A stretch of 64,000 nucleotides of DNA, taken from NCBI RefSeq assembly GCF_018502625.1, contig NZ_CP075566.1, forward strand, positions 5,087,001 through 5,151,000, written 5' to 3'. This DNA is from Pseudomonas hormoni. Its GTDB lineage: Bacteria; Pseudomonadota; Gammaproteobacteria; Pseudomonadales; Pseudomonadaceae. Of the stretch, positions 31,434-44,800 are shown one piece after another. Both the position numbers and the translations under genes were made by a program. The stretch's first letter is position 1; every line of letters begins with the position of its first letter. The notes under the pieces were generated by a model. That model searched no databases. It had not been told where the DNA came from and saw only the letters and a list, made by a program, of their open reading frames with translations.

Positions 31434-32992
31434 CCGCCAAAGAGCAGAAGCGCCAACCCATTTCCACCGGTTCCGAATGGACGTTCGAGCTGATCCAGGC
31501 CTACGACCGCGAAATCAGCCGTATCGCGGCTCGCTATGCACTCGATACCTACCCCAACCAGATCGAAGTGATCACCGCCGAGCAGATGATGGACGCCTAC
31601 GCCTCCGTGGGCATGCCGCTGGGGTATCACCATTGGTCCTACGGCAAGCACTTCCTCAGCACCGAGAAGTCCTACTCTCGCGGTCAGATGGGGCTGGCGT
31701 ACGAGATCGTGATCAATTCCGACCCGTGCATTGCCTATCTGATGGAAGAAAACACCATCTGCATGCAGGCCCTGGTGGTGGCCCACGCGTGCTACGGGCA
31801 CAACAGCTTCTTCAAAGGCAATTACCTGTTCCGCACCTGGACCGACGCGAGTTCGATCATCGACTATCTGGTGTTCGCCAAGCAGTACATCATGCAGTGC
31901 GAAGAGCGCCACGGCATCGATGCGGTCGAGGACCTGCTGGATTCCTGCCATGCGCTGATGAACTACGGGGTAGACCGCTACAAACGCCCTTACCCGATTT
32001 CCGCCGAAGAGGAACGTCGTCGGCAAAAGGATCGGGAAGAGCATATGCAGAAGCAGATCAACGATCTGTGGCGCACCATTCCAAAAGGCGCGGACAAGTA
32101 CAGCGACAAGGACAACGCGCGTTTTCCCGCCGAACCTCAGGAAAACATCCTGTACTTCATCGAAAAACATGCGCCGCTGCTGGAACCGTGGCAGCGCGAG
32201 ATCGTGCGCATCGTGCGCAAGATCGCGCAGTACTTCTACCCACAACGCCAGACCCAGGTGATGAACGAAGGCTGGGCCACGTTCTGGCATTACACCCTGA
32301 TGAACGACCTGTACGACGAAGGCCTGGTCACCGACGGCTTCATGATGGAATTCCTGACGTCCCACACCAGCGTGGTCTTTCAGCCGGGTTTCGACAGCCC
32401 GTACTACAACGGAATCAACCCCTACACCTTGGGGTTTGCCATGTACCGGGATATCCGGCGCATGTGTGAAACCCCCACCGAGGAGGATTACCGCTGGTTC
32501 CCGGAAATCGCGGGCTCCGATTGGCTATCGAGCATCAAGTTCGCCATGAGCAGCTTCAAGGATGAGAGTTTCATCCTGCAGTACCTCTCGCCGAAGGTCA
32601 TCCGCGACCTGAAGTTGTTCAGCATTCTTGATGACGACCAGAAGGACGATCTGCTGGTGCCAGCCATTCACGATGAGGATGGCTACCGCACCATCCGTGA
32701 AACCCTGGCAGCGCAGTACAACCTGGGCAATCGCGAACCCAATATCCAGATCTACAGCATCGACCGCCGTGGCGACCGCTCCCTGACCCTTCGTCATCAG
32801 CAACACGACCGCAAACCGCTAGGTGAATCCACCGAGGAAGTGCTTAAACATCTGCACCGTCTCTGGGGCTTCGACATTCACCTGGAAACCCTGCAAGGGG
32901 ATCAGGTGATGAAAACCCACCATGTTCCACCCAGAAGCGAGCACAGCGAAGGCGATTACGGTCGGCTGGACTTGGCCGTCATCCATCTTTGA
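31430..32992 (+). CDS. ycgB: SpoVR family protein (YcgB)
   Basis: 520 residues, a full SpoVR domain: [74 protein letters not shown] and [15 protein letters not shown]. Several conserved His/Glu residues suggest a metal site, but the activity is unknown. The ATGA overlap with yeaH and the conserved three-gene order tie it to the PrkA stress system. Confidence 0.94.
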   Translation: MTAKEQKRQPISTGSEWTFELIQAYDREISRIAARYALDTYPNQIEVITAEQMMDAYASVGMPLGYHHWSYGKHFLSTEKSYSRGQMGLAYEIVINSDPCIAYLMEENTICMQALVVAHACYGHNSFFKGNYLFRTWTDASSIIDYLVFAKQYIMQCEERHGIDAVEDLLDSCHALMNYGVDRYKRPYPISAEEERRRQKDREEHMQKQINDLWRTIPKGADKYSDKDNARFPAEPQENILYFIEKHAPLLEPWQREIVRIVRKIAQYFYPQRQTQVMNEGWATFWHYTLMNDLYDEGLVTDGFMMEFLTSHTSVVFQPGFDSPYYNGINPYTLGFAMYRDIRRMCETPTEEDYRWFPEIAGSDWLSSIKFAMSSFKDESFILQYLSPKVIRDLKLFSILDDDQKDDLLVPAIHDEDGYRTIRETLAAQYNLGNREPNIQIYSIDRRGDRSLTLRHQQHDRKPLGESTEEVLKHLHRLWGFDIHLETLQGDQVMKTHHVPPRSEHSEGDYGRLDLAVIHL

Positions 32993-33055
32993 TCCTGTTT
33001 CTGCCTCCGGAAGTTCGACGCAACGGTTATTCTGTCGAGCTAACGGAGGTTTTTT

Positions 33056-34285
33056 ATGCAGATTTATAGAGTCGGCGGCGCAGTTCGTGATCGGCTACTG
33101 GGCAAACCTGTCACCGATATCGACTGGGTCGTGGTCGGGGCCACCACTGAAGAAATGCTCGCCAAGGGCTTTCGCCCGGTAGGTGCGGACTTCCCGGTGT
33201 TTCTTCACCCGAAAAGCGGTGAGGAATACGCCCTCGCCCGGACCGAACGCAAAAGCGGACGCGGCTATGGCGGCTTCACCTTTCACGCCAGACCCGAAGT
33301 GACGCTCGAAGAAGATCTGATCCGTCGTGACCTGACAATCAACGCCATGGCCGAAGACGATCAACAGAATCTGACCGACCCCTATCATGGCCAACGTGAT
33401 CTCGAGGCGCGCTTGCTTCGTCACGTTTCCCCAGCTTTCGCCGAAGATCCGCTCCGTGTTCTGCGTGTTGCACGCTTTGCCGCACGATATGCCGAGCTCG
33501 GCTTCACCGTTGCACCTGAAACGCTGGAACTGATGCGTGAGCTCAGTGAGTCAGGAGAACTCGAAGCGCTGACGGCAGAACGCAGCTGGAAGGAAATTTC
33601 CCGCGCACTGATGGAAGATCAGCCACAAGTGTTCATCCAGGTGCTGCGCGACTGCGCCGCGCTGAAGGTGTTGATGCCGGAAGTCGACGCACTGTTCGGT
33701 GTCCCCCAGCCGGAAGCCCACCACCCGGAAATCGACACGGGCGCACACACCTTGAGCGTGCTCGAACAAGCCGCACTGCACAAACAGCCGCTGACTGTGC
33801 GTTGGGCTTGCCTGCTGCATGACCTGGGCAAAGGACTGACGCCAGAAGAAGAGTGGCCTCGGCATATAGCCCACGAACACAAGGGATTGAAGCTGATCAA
33901 AGCGGTAAACGAACGCTTCAAGGCGCCGAAGGACTGCCAGGAATTGGCGCTGTTGGTGGGCCAGTATCACACTCATGGCCACCGCGCTCTGGAGCTGAAG
34001 CCTTCGACCTTGCTGGAGTTGCTGCAGAGTTTCGATGTCTACCGTCGGCCGCAGCGATTTGAAGAGTTTATTGCGGCGTGCGAGATGGATGCTCGGGGGC
34101 GCAAAGGGCTGGAGCAGAGAAGTTACCCACAGGCGGATTATTTGCGTGGGGCGGCGACTGCGGCGCGGAGCGTGGCGGTTCAGCCGTTGCTGGAGAAGGG
34201 ATTCAAGGGGCCTGAGTTGGGTGAGGCGATCAAGCGTGAACGGCTCAAAGCATTGAAGGCTTACAAAGAAGCGGCGTCTGCCTGA
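33056..34285 (+). CDS. cca: CCA-adding tRNA nucleotidyltransferase with HD domain
   Basis: 409 residues, the long multifunctional proteobacterial form. The nucleotidyltransferase head has [13 protein letters not shown] and TDIDWVVVG (DxD metal ligands), then [10 protein letters not shown] and the neck [12 protein letters not shown]. The HD phosphohydrolase motif is [13 protein letters not shown] near residue 255. It adds or repairs the 3' CCA of tRNAs; the HD part gives phosphatase/phosphodiesterase activities. ACGGAGG lies a few bases before the start. Confidence 0.96.
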   Translation: MQIYRVGGAVRDRLLGKPVTDIDWVVVGATTEEMLAKGFRPVGADFPVFLHPKSGEEYALARTERKSGRGYGGFTFHARPEVTLEEDLIRRDLTINAMAEDDQQNLTDPYHGQRDLEARLLRHVSPAFAEDPLRVLRVARFAARYAELGFTVAPETLELMRELSESGELEALTAERSWKEISRALMEDQPQVFIQVLRDCAALKVLMPEVDALFGVPQPEAHHPEIDTGAHTLSVLEQAALHKQPLTVRWACLLHDLGKGLTPEEEWPRHIAHEHKGLKLIKAVNERFKAPKDCQELALLVGQYHTHGHRALELKPSTLLELLQSFDVYRRPQRFEEFIAACEMDARGRKGLEQRSYPQADYLRGAATAARSVAVQPLLEKGFKGPELGEAIKRERLKALKAYKEAASA

Positions 34286-34288
34286 AAG

Positions 34289-34356
34289 CTTCGCGGGCAA
34301 GCCTCGCTCCTACAGGTCAGCACCCGGAACTGTAGGAGCGAGGCTTGCCCGCGAAG
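34289..34356. repeat. REP pair (REPIN), 27-bp arms
   Basis: Arms 34289-34315 and 34330-34356 are perfect complements (core CTTCGCGGGCAAGCCTCGCT followed by CCTACAG). It fills the gap between the convergent cca and folK genes and probably ends both transcripts. Confidence 0.9.
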
Positions 34357-34368
34357 ACGTCATCCGCC

Positions 34369-34887
34369 TCACAGCAGATGCAACGGAGTCAACTGTTCGC
34401 CACGCCACTCAAACGCCACCGGCGCCAACACCTGATCAATCTGCGCTTCACTCCACAACGTCGCAAAGCTTTTGCCCACACCCGGGTGCGCACGATCCGG
34501 CGCAATCAGCGACAACGGCCACAGCACAAAGGCATTTTTCAGAATCTCGGCCCGCGGCAGAATCAAGCCATCGAAGTTACCCACCAGGTCGCCGAACAGC
34601 AAAACGTCGATATCCAGCGGCAAACCCTTGCGGTCCGGCGCATAGCGGCCATTGTCCGCCTCAATGAATTTCAACCGCCGGTCCAACTCCATCAGCGGCA
34701 GATCGGTGTAAGCCGAAACCACGAAATTGAAGAACGGCCCGCTCTTGATCCCCACAGGCTGGCTTTCGAACACCGCCGAGCAGCGTATATCCACCAGAAA
34801 ACCCGCCAGGGCTTCCAGGCCAGCCTGCAAATGGGTTTCGCGCTCGATATTGCTACCGAGCCCGAGATACACCTGAGTCAGCGACAT
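34369..34887 (-). CDS. folK: Hydroxymethyldihydropterin pyrophosphokinase
   Basis: 172 residues. The family pattern is clear: VYLGLGSNIERETHLQAGLEAL, SAVFESQPVG, FFNFVVSAYT, and the metal/ATP motif RKGLPLDIDVLLFGD, then LILPRAEILKNAFVLWPLSLIAPD. It makes the pyrophosphate ester used by FolP in folate synthesis. The start overlaps the end of folB by 10 bases, so the two folate genes are coupled. Confidence 0.95.
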   Translation of the reverse strand: MSLTQVYLGLGSNIERETHLQAGLEALAGFLVDIRCSAVFESQPVGIKSGPFFNFVVSAYTDLPLMELDRRLKFIEADNGRYAPDRKGLPLDIDVLLFGDLVGNFDGLILPRAEILKNAFVLWPLSLIAPDRAHPGVGKSFATLWSEAQIDQVLAPVAFEWRGEQLTPLHLL

Positions 34888-35234
34888 CCGCGCTCGATCT
34901 CCACGCCCACACCACCGGTGGCCGCCGGGACGGCGCCTGGCTTGGTCAGCTTGAGGCGCATCCAGGTGATGTTGAATTCGCTCATCAGCACTTCCACCAG
35001 TCGCTCGGCAAAAGTCTCGACCAGCTGGAACTGCGCCTGCTCGGCAAAGGCCTGGATGCGCGACGAAACGCTCGCATAATCGAGCGCCAGGGTCAGGTCG
35101 TCACCGGCGGCGGCCGGGCGGTTATCCCAAGCGAAGCTCAGATCAAGACGCAGGCACTGTCGGATGCCTCGTTCCCAGTCGTAGGCACCAATCACGGTGT
35201 CGACTTCCAGGCCCTCGATAAACACTCTGTCCAA
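34878..35234 (-). CDS. folB: Dihydroneopterin aldolase
   Basis: 118 residues from a TTG start at 35234, chosen because GGAG lies eight bases upstream and the product then begins with [22 protein letters not shown], as in relatives. An in-frame ATG at 35258 lacks a good ribosome site and adds eight odd residues. Family landmarks: tyrosine in GAYDWE and the C-terminal [21 protein letters not shown]. It acts just before FolK in folate synthesis. The start is 74 bases from the divergent plsY. Confidence 0.93.
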   Translation of the reverse strand: MDRVFIEGLEVDTVIGAYDWERGIRQCLRLDLSFAWDNRPAAAGDDLTLALDYASVSSRIQAFAEQAQFQLVETFAERLVEVLMSEFNITWMRLKLTKPGAVPAATGGVGVEIERGCR

Positions 35235-35308
35235 GCACTCTTCTCCGCTGCACGACAAGGGCGCAATGCGCCGTTAGAATCAGGGCGTCCTCGCCCGGAA
35301 TAGTTAGC

Positions 35309-35878
35309 ATGTTTTGGTTACTGGCGACCTTCGCCTACCTGCTCGGCTCTCTGTCCTTCGCCATTTTGCTCAGCCGCCTGACCGGTAACCCCGACCCGCG
35401 AATGAGTGGCTCGGGCAATGCCGGCGCCACCAACATGTTGCGCCTGGCCGGCAAGAAACTCGCCATCCTGACCCTCATCGGCGACCTCTGCAAAGGCCTG
35501 CTGCCGGTGTTGATCGCAGGCATTGCGGGCCTTTCGCTGCAAGAACAGGCCTGGATCGGCGTTTGTGCCGTCATCGGCCACCTGTTCCCTCTGTACTTTC
35601 GCTTTCGCGGCGGCAAGGGTGTCGCCACCGCCGCCGGCATGTTGCTGGGTCTTTACCCGCCTGCAGCCCTGTTGGCGGTCTGCGCGTGGCTGCTGACGTT
35701 CCTCCTGACCCGCACCAGCTCACTCGCCGCCCTGATCGCCACACCACTGACCCTGCCGCTGCTGGCCTGGCAAGAACCGGCGGCGCTGCTGCCCATGAGC
35801 GCGCTCACGGGGCTGATCGTCTGGCGTCATCGCGGCAATCTACGCGACCTGTTTGCCGGGCGCGAACGGCATTTTTAG
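35309..35878 (+). CDS. plsY: Glycerol-3-phosphate acyltransferase PlsY
   Basis: 189 residues, about five membrane segments. The three PlsY motifs are visible: [14 protein letters not shown] with [15 protein letters not shown] after it, [25 protein letters not shown], and [17 protein letters not shown]. It transfers the acyl group from acyl-phosphate to glycerol 3-phosphate, the first step of phospholipid synthesis. Convergent with tsaD. Confidence 0.96.
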   Translation: MFWLLATFAYLLGSLSFAILLSRLTGNPDPRMSGSGNAGATNMLRLAGKKLAILTLIGDLCKGLLPVLIAGIAGLSLQEQAWIGVCAVIGHLFPLYFRFRGGKGVATAAGMLLGLYPPAALLAVCAWLLTFLLTRTSSLAALIATPLTLPLLAWQEPAALLPMSALTGLIVWRHRGNLRDLFAGRERHF

Positions 35879-35901
35879 ATACCGCACGTGAGCGCCGCTC
35901 A

Positions 35902-36927
35902 TCACAGCCCCGACAATTGTTCCATCGGCCAGCGCGCCTGAACGCTGATCGCCAGGCTTTCATGCTGACCGGCCTGCAAGCGCTGGCAGCCGGCGAACGC
36001 AATCATCGCGCCATTGTCGGTGCAGAACTCCGGACGAGCGTAAAACACGTCGCCCTTCAGGTCGCCGAGCATTTTCTCCAAGGAAGAACGCAACGCCTTG
36101 TTCGCGCTGACGCCGCCAGCGATTACCAGACGCTTCATGCCCGCCTGTTTCAGGGCACGCTTGCACTTGATGGTCAAAGTCTCCACCACGGCCTGCTGGA
36201 ACGCCAGCGCGATGTCGCAACGGGCTTGCTCGCTGTCGTCCCCGGCGCTGACACTCTGCTGCCAGGTATTCAGGGCAAATGTCTTCAGCCCGCTGAAGCT
36301 GAACGCCAGGCCCGGGCGGTCGCACATCGGACGCGGGAAGGTGAAACGTCCTGCAACGCCTTGCTCCGCCAGACGAGCGATTTCCGGACCACCCGGATAA
36401 TTCAGCCCCATCATCTTCGCCGTCTTGTCGAAGGCTTCACCGGCGGCATCGTCAAGGGTCTCGCCCAAGAGCGTGTATTGACCGATCCCGTCGACCTGAA
36501 CCAGCTGCGTATGACCGCCGGACACCAACAAAGCGACGAACGGGAATTCTGGCGGTTTCGACTCCAGCATGGGCGCCAGCAAGTGGCCTTCCATGTGGTG
36601 CACGCCGAGGGCCGGAATCCCCCAGGCAAAGGCCAATGCCTGAGCGCAGGAAGCGCCCACCAACAACGCACCGACCAACCCGGGACCTGCGGTGTAGGCG
36701 ATCGCATCGATCTCGGTCGGCACGCAGTCAGCTTCAGCCAACACCTGACGAATCAAGGGCAGCATGCGTTTGACGTGATCGCGCGAGGCCAGCTCCGGCA
36801 CCACACCGCCATAAGCGCGGTGCAGGTCGATCTGACTGAACAGCGCGTCGGCCAGCAGGCCGCGTTCACTGTCATATAATGCGACACCGGTTTCGTCGCA
36901 GGAGGTTTCTAATCCCAGTACTAGCAT
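35902..36927 (-). CDS. tsaD: tRNA N6-threonylcarbamoyladenosine transferase subunit TsaD
   Basis: 341 residues of the Kae1/Gcp family. [18 protein letters not shown] opens the ASKHA fold, the metal histidines lie in [14 protein letters not shown] (H-x3-H), and [11 protein letters not shown] and [13 protein letters not shown] complete the site. It attaches the threonylcarbamoyl group to A37 of ANN-decoding tRNAs together with TsaB and TsaE. Divergent from rpsU. Confidence 0.97.
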   Translation of the reverse strand: MLVLGLETSCDETGVALYDSERGLLADALFSQIDLHRAYGGVVPELASRDHVKRMLPLIRQVLAEADCVPTEIDAIAYTAGPGLVGALLVGASCAQALAFAWGIPALGVHHMEGHLLAPMLESKPPEFPFVALLVSGGHTQLVQVDGIGQYTLLGETLDDAAGEAFDKTAKMMGLNYPGGPEIARLAEQGVAGRFTFPRPMCDRPGLAFSFSGLKTFALNTWQQSVSAGDDSEQARCDIALAFQQAVVETLTIKCKRALKQAGMKRLVIAGGVSANKALRSSLEKMLGDLKGDVFYARPEFCTDNGAMIAFAGCQRLQAGQHESLAISVQARWPMEQLSGL

Positions 36928-37032
36928 GGGTTTGCGCCTTGTTTAGGCTGAATTCGAAGGCGCGCATAATAGTCGCCATGTGATGCCCCGACTAGCGGTT
37001 TTCGATCAGAGGCTTTGCATTCCGAGCGATGA

Positions 37033-37102
37033 GGGGTTAACATCCGCAACCCTTAAAAACCGACGTCTTCAAGTGCTCTTTTGCCGCGAGGATGTTGACC
37101 CC
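37033..37102 (+). promoter_or_regulatory. Long-range hairpin in the rpsU leader
   Basis: GGGGTTAACATCC (37033-37045) pairs with GGATGTTGACCCC (37090-37102) over 13 positions with one G-T wobble, enclosing 44 bases. It ends 24 bases before the rpsU start, so it would be in the rpsU mRNA leader if the promoter is the CATAAT box near 36965. Ribosomal protein leaders often bind their own product; that role here is a guess. Confidence 0.4.
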
Positions 37103-37126
37103 GGTAATGAATGAAGGTAGCTCTGG

Positions 37127-37342
37127 ATGCCAGCCGTCAAAGTAAAAGAGAACGAACCCTTCGACGTAGCTCTGCGTCGTTTCAAGCGCTCCTGCGAAAA
37201 AGCCGGTGTACTGGCTGAAGTTCGTAGCCGCGAATTTTACGAGAAGCCAACTTCTGAGCGTAAGCGCAAAGCAGCAGCCGCTGTTAAGCGTCACGCCAAG
37301 AAAGTTCAGCGCGAACAGCGCCGCGCCGTTCGTCTGTACTAA
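37127..37342 (+). CDS. rpsU: 30S ribosomal protein S21
   Basis: 71 residues, very basic, with the conserved S21 pattern [42 protein letters not shown] split over the first 45 residues, and the basic tail [16 protein letters not shown]. It binds the 30S platform near the anti-Shine-Dalgarno. First gene of the rpsU-dnaG-rpoD macromolecular synthesis cluster. Confidence 0.98.
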
Positions 37343-37372
37343 TACGCAGACGATCGTAGCAAGCTTCTGCCA

Positions 37373-37393
37373 AGCCCGGCCCTCAGCCGGGCT
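37373..37393 (+). terminator. GC hairpin after rpsU (partial terminator/attenuator)
   Basis: AGCCCGGC (37373-37380) pairs with GCCGGGCT (37386-37393) around CCTCA. No T-run follows, so some read-through into dnaG is expected. E. coli also has a terminator between rpsU and dnaG. The rest of 37394-37823 shows no gene I can support. Confidence 0.5.
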
Positions 37394-37823
37394 AATGGCA
37401 TTTGCGGAAAACGCTTGATGCTTCACCGTCAAAGCCGCACACGCGACCGAGACAAACCTGCTTCACAGCGTCAGACCTGGCTCTTTTGCCAGCGGTGCAC
37501 GTCTTTTCTGACGAGCCTTCCAAGGCTACTGACGAGCACACCCACTGATTCCTCTCACGACGATCAGCCCAAGGCACCTTCTTGCGTGCCCGCTTATGAG
37601 CTTTCCGAGGCCATCGACTGGCCGCAGCGGATTCAGCGAAACACTTTCAAATAGTCGAATACTGATTGGTATTAACGTCAGTGGATTTTCGGCAGATACA
37701 CTTCCCGATAGCGATTACGCAGACGACACTGGTCGAGCCGCACATTTTGCGCGCCTCAAACAACGACCCGCGTTCGGCCGCACTTCGTTTCGGGTCCATT
37801 TCAGCGCAGATGACGAGAACGCC

Positions 37824-39803
37824 ATGGCCGGGCTAATTCCCCAGAGCTTCATTGACGACCTTCTGAACCGCACCGACATCGTCGATGTGGTCAGCTCGCG
37901 CCTGCAACTGAAAAAGGCCGGCAAGAATTACACCGCCTGCTGCCCGTTTCACAAAGAGAAAACCCCCTCCTTCAGCGTCAGCCCTGACAAACAGTTCTAT
38001 TACTGCTTCGGATGTGGCGCTGGCGGTAATGCCCTCGGTTTCATGATGGATCACGACAACCTGGACTTCATCCAGGCTGTCGAAGAACTGGCCAAAGCCG
38101 CCGGCATGGAAATCCCCCGCGAAGAAAGCGGCCGGCCGCACAAACCACGACAGCCGACCGATTCGCCGCTGTACCCGCTGCTCACCGCCGCCGCCGATTT
38201 CTACCGCCAGGCACTGAAAAGCCATCCATCGCGTAAAGCCGCAGTGGATTACTTGAAGGGACGCGGATTGACCGGCGAAATCGCCCGAGACTTCGGCCTG
38301 GGTTTCGCCCCGCCCGGCTGGGACAATCTGTTCAAGCACTTGAGCAGCGACACCCTGCAACAGAAAGCCATGGTCGATGCCGGCCTGCTGATCGAAAACG
38401 CTGAAACCGGCAAACGCTATGACCGCTTTCGTGATCGCGTGATGTTCCCGATCCGTGACAGCCGCGGGCGCATCATCGCTTTCGGCGGCCGGGTATTGGG
38501 CGATGACAAACCGAAATACCTGAACTCACCGGAAACCCCGGTATTCCATAAGGGCCAGGAACTCTACGGCCTTTATGAAGCACGCAAAAATAACCGCAAC
38601 CTCGACGAAATCATCGTCGTCGAAGGCTACATGGACGTCATCGCCCTCGCCCAGCAAGGCCTGCGCAATGCCGTCGCCACACTGGGCACCGCCACCAGCG
38701 AAGAGCACTTGAAGCGACTGTTTCGCGTCGTACCCAACGTGCTGTTCTGCTTCGACGGTGACCAGGCGGGTCGTAACGCCGCATGGCGAGCGCTGGAAGC
38801 CACACTGCCCTGCCTGCAAGACGGGCGACGGGCGCGCTTCCTGTTTCTACCCGAGGGCGAAGACCCGGATACGCTGGTCCGCTCCGAGGGCACTGACGCG
38901 TTCCGCGCACGAATCAATCAGCACGCACAGCCGCTGGCGGATTATTTCTTCCAGCAGTTGACCGAGGAATCCGATCCACGCTCGCTCGAAGGCAAGGCCC
39001 ACATGGCCACCCTCGCGGCGCCGTTGATCGATAAAGTCCCAGGCGCGAACCTGCGCATCCTGATGCGTCAGCGCCTGACCGAAATCACCGGACTCAGCGG
39101 TGAAGCCGTGAGCCAACTGGTGCAAAGCGCGCCTCAAGACGCGCCACCGGCCTACGATCCGGGCATCGATTACGACGCCATGCCGGACTATAGCGACTAC
39201 CATCAGCCGCAGGCACAGGATATGTATGTGCCGCAGCAGGAATGGACGCCGAAGAAACCCGGCGCCGGCGGCAAGAAATGGGACAAGAAACCCTGGGACA
39301 AGAACGGCAAACGCGGCGGTGATCGTGATCAACACAGCGCCCCCCGCACACCGATTGCCGTGGAAGCCCCGACCCTAATCGCGCTTCGCACGCTCATTCA
39401 TCACCCGGAACTGGCTGGCAAGGTAGAAACCGCCGATCACTTCGCCAATGAGAGCAACACCTACGCACAACTGCTGGTGGCCCTTATCGAGGCTGTGCAA
39501 AAAAATCCTAAGCTAAACTCAATTCAGTTAATGGCCCGCTGGCACGGGACTGAACAGGGACGCCTTCTCAAAGCATTGGCGGAAAAGGAATGGCTGATTA
39601 AAGGCGATAACCTTGAACAACAGTTTTTAGACACCATTACTAGGCTATCAGCCGGTCAACACACCGATAGCCTTGAAGCACTTATCAGAAAAGCAAGGCA
39701 GCCAGGATTGACCGCAGAGGAAGCAAATCAGATCGCAAATCAGATGCGCGACCTATTAAAACGCAATATGGCCACACCAAACCCGACCTCAACTGGCGCG
39801 TGA
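37824..39803 (+). CDS. dnaG: DNA primase
   Basis: 659 residues from MAGLIPQSFIDDLL. The N-terminal zinc ribbon is CCPFHKEKTPSFSVSPDKQ then YYCFGCGAGGNALGF (about 40-65). The TOPRIM core has IIVVEGYMDVIALAQQG and FCFDGDQAGRNAA. A low-complexity linker rich in Lys, Gly and Pro (about 475-505) leads to the C-terminal helicase-binding domain. An in-frame ATG at 37596 would add 76 non-conserved residues. It makes RNA primers for replication. The spacing from rpsU is unusually long (481 bases). Confidence 0.96.
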   Translation: MAGLIPQSFIDDLLNRTDIVDVVSSRLQLKKAGKNYTACCPFHKEKTPSFSVSPDKQFYYCFGCGAGGNALGFMMDHDNLDFIQAVEELAKAAGMEIPREESGRPHKPRQPTDSPLYPLLTAAADFYRQALKSHPSRKAAVDYLKGRGLTGEIARDFGLGFAPPGWDNLFKHLSSDTLQQKAMVDAGLLIENAETGKRYDRFRDRVMFPIRDSRGRIIAFGGRVLGDDKPKYLNSPETPVFHKGQELYGLYEARKNNRNLDEIIVVEGYMDVIALAQQGLRNAVATLGTATSEEHLKRLFRVVPNVLFCFDGDQAGRNAAWRALEATLPCLQDGRRARFLFLPEGEDPDTLVRSEGTDAFRARINQHAQPLADYFFQQLTEESDPRSLEGKAHMATLAAPLIDKVPGANLRILMRQRLTEITGLSGEAVSQLVQSAPQDAPPAYDPGIDYDAMPDYSDYHQPQAQDMYVPQQEWTPKKPGAGGKKWDKKPWDKNGKRGGDRDQHSAPRTPIAVEAPTLIALRTLIHHPELAGKVETADHFANESNTYAQLLVALIEAVQKNPKLNSIQLMARWHGTEQGRLLKALAEKEWLIKGDNLEQQFLDTITRLSAGQHTDSLEALIRKARQPGLTAEEANQIANQMRDLLKRNMATPNPTSTGA

Positions 39804-39870
39804 GGTCATAGCTCAGGTATAATCCTCGGCTTGTTTTTTGCCCGCCAAGACCTTCAGTGGATAGGGTGTT

Positions 39871-41718
<1,848 letters not shown>

Positions 41719-41721
41719 TCA

Positions 41722-41751
41722 CAAAACCCCCGGCCCAGGCCGGGGGTTTTG
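41722..41751 (+). terminator. Rho-independent terminator of rpoD
   Basis: A 14-bp inverted repeat, arms 41722-41735 and 41738-41751, with a CCCCCGGCC core flanked by four A and four T. It starts four bases after the rpoD stop and can work in both directions. Confidence 0.92.
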
Positions 41752-41839
41752 CTTTGTGCAGATAAAATCCCCCGCACTTCCCTCCCGCCGAATAGCCCGT
41801 CTACACTCGAAGCATTCCCCGAGCCATAACGAGACCGTT

Positions 41840-44800
41840 ATGCCCAGACTGCCGACCGTGCTTTTTTTGCTGTCGCTGATGACCTGGACCGCAACGGCTG
41901 GCGCGCTGACTCTGACCGACGAAGAACGTAGCTGGCTGGCGGCCCACCCGGACTTGCGCCTGGGTGTGGATGCGTCATGGCCTCCCTTCGAGTTTCGCGA
42001 TGATCAGGGCCGCTATCAGGGCCTTGCGGCGGACTACATCGACCTGATCCGCCAACGCCTGGCCATCAAGCTCACGCCCATCGAACCCGTGAGCTGGACC
42101 GTTGTTCTCGAACAGGCCAAACAAGCCAAACTGGACCTGTTACCGGGCATAATGTCGACCCCGGAACGCCAGACATACCTGTCGTTTACGCGTCCCTACC
42201 TGGACTTTCCAATTGTCATTCTTGCCCACGTCGGCGGCGCACAACCGCGCAAACTCGAAGACCTGTACGGCCTGAAAATCGCCGTGGTGGAAAACTACGC
42301 CCCCCATGAACTGCTGCGCACCCACCATCCCGACCTGAACCTGGTGGGATTGCCCAACGTCAGCTCAGCCTTGCAGGCACTGGCGACCGATGAAGTGGAC
42401 GCGGTGGTCGGCGATCTCGCCTCCAGCGTCTGGAGCCTGCGCCAGCTCAAACTCGACGGACTGTATGTCAGCGGTGAGACGCCCTATCGCTATCAACTGG
42501 CCATGGGCGTGCCCCGGGACAACAAGATCCTGGTCGGCATTCTGGACAAAGTCCTGGCGGACATGACCCCGGAGGAAATCAACACCATCCAGGAACACTG
42601 GGTCGGCAACGTTCTCGATCATCGAACGTTCTGGTCCGACCTGCTGGTGTACGGCCTGCCGGGATTGTTGCTACTGATGACGGTACTGGGGGTGGTCATC
42701 CGGATCAACCGCCGCCTGAGTTCGGAAATCGCCCGTCGCATCGACCTGGAACAGGAACTGCGCAGCAGCGAATACCATTACCGCGGGCTGGTGGAGAGTC
42801 TTTCGGCCATTGCCTGGGAAGCGCGGATCACTGACTTCACCTACAGCTACGTGTCGCCCCACGCCGAAGAATTGCTCGGCTACCCCTTGGCCCATTGGCT
42901 GATTCCTGGCTTCTGGCGCAACATCATCCACCCCGCTGACCTGACCCGTGCCCAGACATTCTGCGATCACGAAGTCCTGGCCGGGCGCGATCATAGCCTC
43001 GATTACCGGGTCATCACTGCCGATGGCCGCTGCATATGGGTACGCGACATCGTCAGCCTGATCGAGCACGGGCATGAACCGGTGATGCGTGGCCTGATGA
43101 TCGACATCAGCGAGGCCAAGCGCACCGAAGAGGCGTTGCGCCTGTCGGAACAGAAGTTCGCCTCGGTATTCCAGCAATGCCCGGACATCCTGGTCATCGC
43201 GCGACTCTCCGACGGCTGCTTGCTGGAGGTCAATGAAGCGTTCGAAGAACAGATCGGGCTCAAGGCAGAAGACGTCATCGGCCAGACCGCCACCGACCTC
43301 AACATCTGGGGCATCCCCGGCGTTGGGCCGGGCTTGCTGCAGCGCTTGCAGGCCGGCAGCATCCGTAACCTGGAGATGCCCTTTCGTCGCAACAATGGCC
43401 AGGTGTTTACCGGCCTGATCTCCGCCGAACCCTTCGACCTCGACACCACCCCCGCGCTGGTGGTGGTCGTGCGGGATATCAGTCAACTCAAGGAAACCCA
43501 GCAACAGCTGCAAACCTCCGAAGAAAAGTTCGCCAAGGCCTTCCACGCCTCGCCCGACGGCTTGTTGCTGTCCCGGCAGAGTGACGGTTTGCTGCTGGAG
43601 GTCAACGAGGGTTTCAGCCGCATCACCGGTTTCAACAGCGCGATGTCCGTGGACCGCTCGGCGCTGGAGTTGGGGATCTGGGTCAATCTCAACGAACGCA
43701 AACAGATGCTCGACCTGCTGCATCGGGACGGTTTCGTCCGCGACTTCAGTTGCCATATCCGCCGCAGCGACGGGCAGATCCGCCTTTGTGAGGTGTCGAG
43801 CCGTCCGCTGCCGATCGGCGACGAAGACTGCATGCTGACCATCGCAAGGGACATCACCGAGCGCCACCTGATGCAGGAAAAACTGCAACAGGCCGCGACC
43901 GTGTTCGAGAGCACCGCCGAGGGCGTGTTGATCACCGACACCCAGCAGCACATCAGCGCGGTCAACCGCGCGTTTACCGAAATCACTGGCTACAGCGAAA
44001 CCGAGGCCCTGGGCCACACCCCTCGCCTGCTCGCCTCGGGCCTGCATGACAGCGCTTTCTACGCGGCCATGTGGCATCAACTGACGGCCGAAGGTCATTG
44101 GCAGGGCGAGATATCCAATCGGCGCAAGAACGGCGAGTTGTACCCGAGTTGGCTGACCATCAGCGCCGTGCGCAACCGCGACAAGTTCATCACTCACTTT
44201 GTCGCCGTATTCGCGGACATTTCCAGCCTCAAGCACGCGCAGGCCAAACTCGATTACCAGGCGCACCACGACCCGCTGACGGGCTTGCCGAACCGCACGT
44301 TGTTCGAGAGCCGACTGCTGACCGCACTCAACAACCAGCAGGAAAACGGTGGCCAGGGCGCCGTGTTGTTCCTCGACCTTGACCGCTTCAAACACATCAA
44401 CGACAGCCTTGGCCACCCGGTCGGCGATCTGCTGCTCAAGGGCATCGCCGTGCGCCTCAAGGACCAGTTGCGCGACATCGACACCGTGGCGCGCCTCGGT
44501 GGTGACGAATTCATCATCCTGCTGCCCGGCCTGCAACAGTCGAGCGACGCCGACAACATTGCCACCAAACTGCTCAATTGCTTCTCTGCGCCATTCCAGG
44601 CGGGCGAGCACGAGTTCTTCATCAGTGCCAGCATTGGCACCAGCCTCTATCCCAAGGACGGCTGTGACGTCGCCACCCTGGTCAAGAACGCCGACGCGGC
44701 GATGTACCGCTCCAAGGCCAAGGGCCGCAACCGGGTCGAGAGCTATACCCGCGACCTGACCGCTCAGGCCAGCGAACGGGTCGCACTGGAACACGAACTG

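Noticed and set aside
37415..37654. A 79-codon frame in the rpsU-dnaG spacer
   Set aside because: No ribosome site, no family pattern, and it runs beyond any likely dnaG leader signal.
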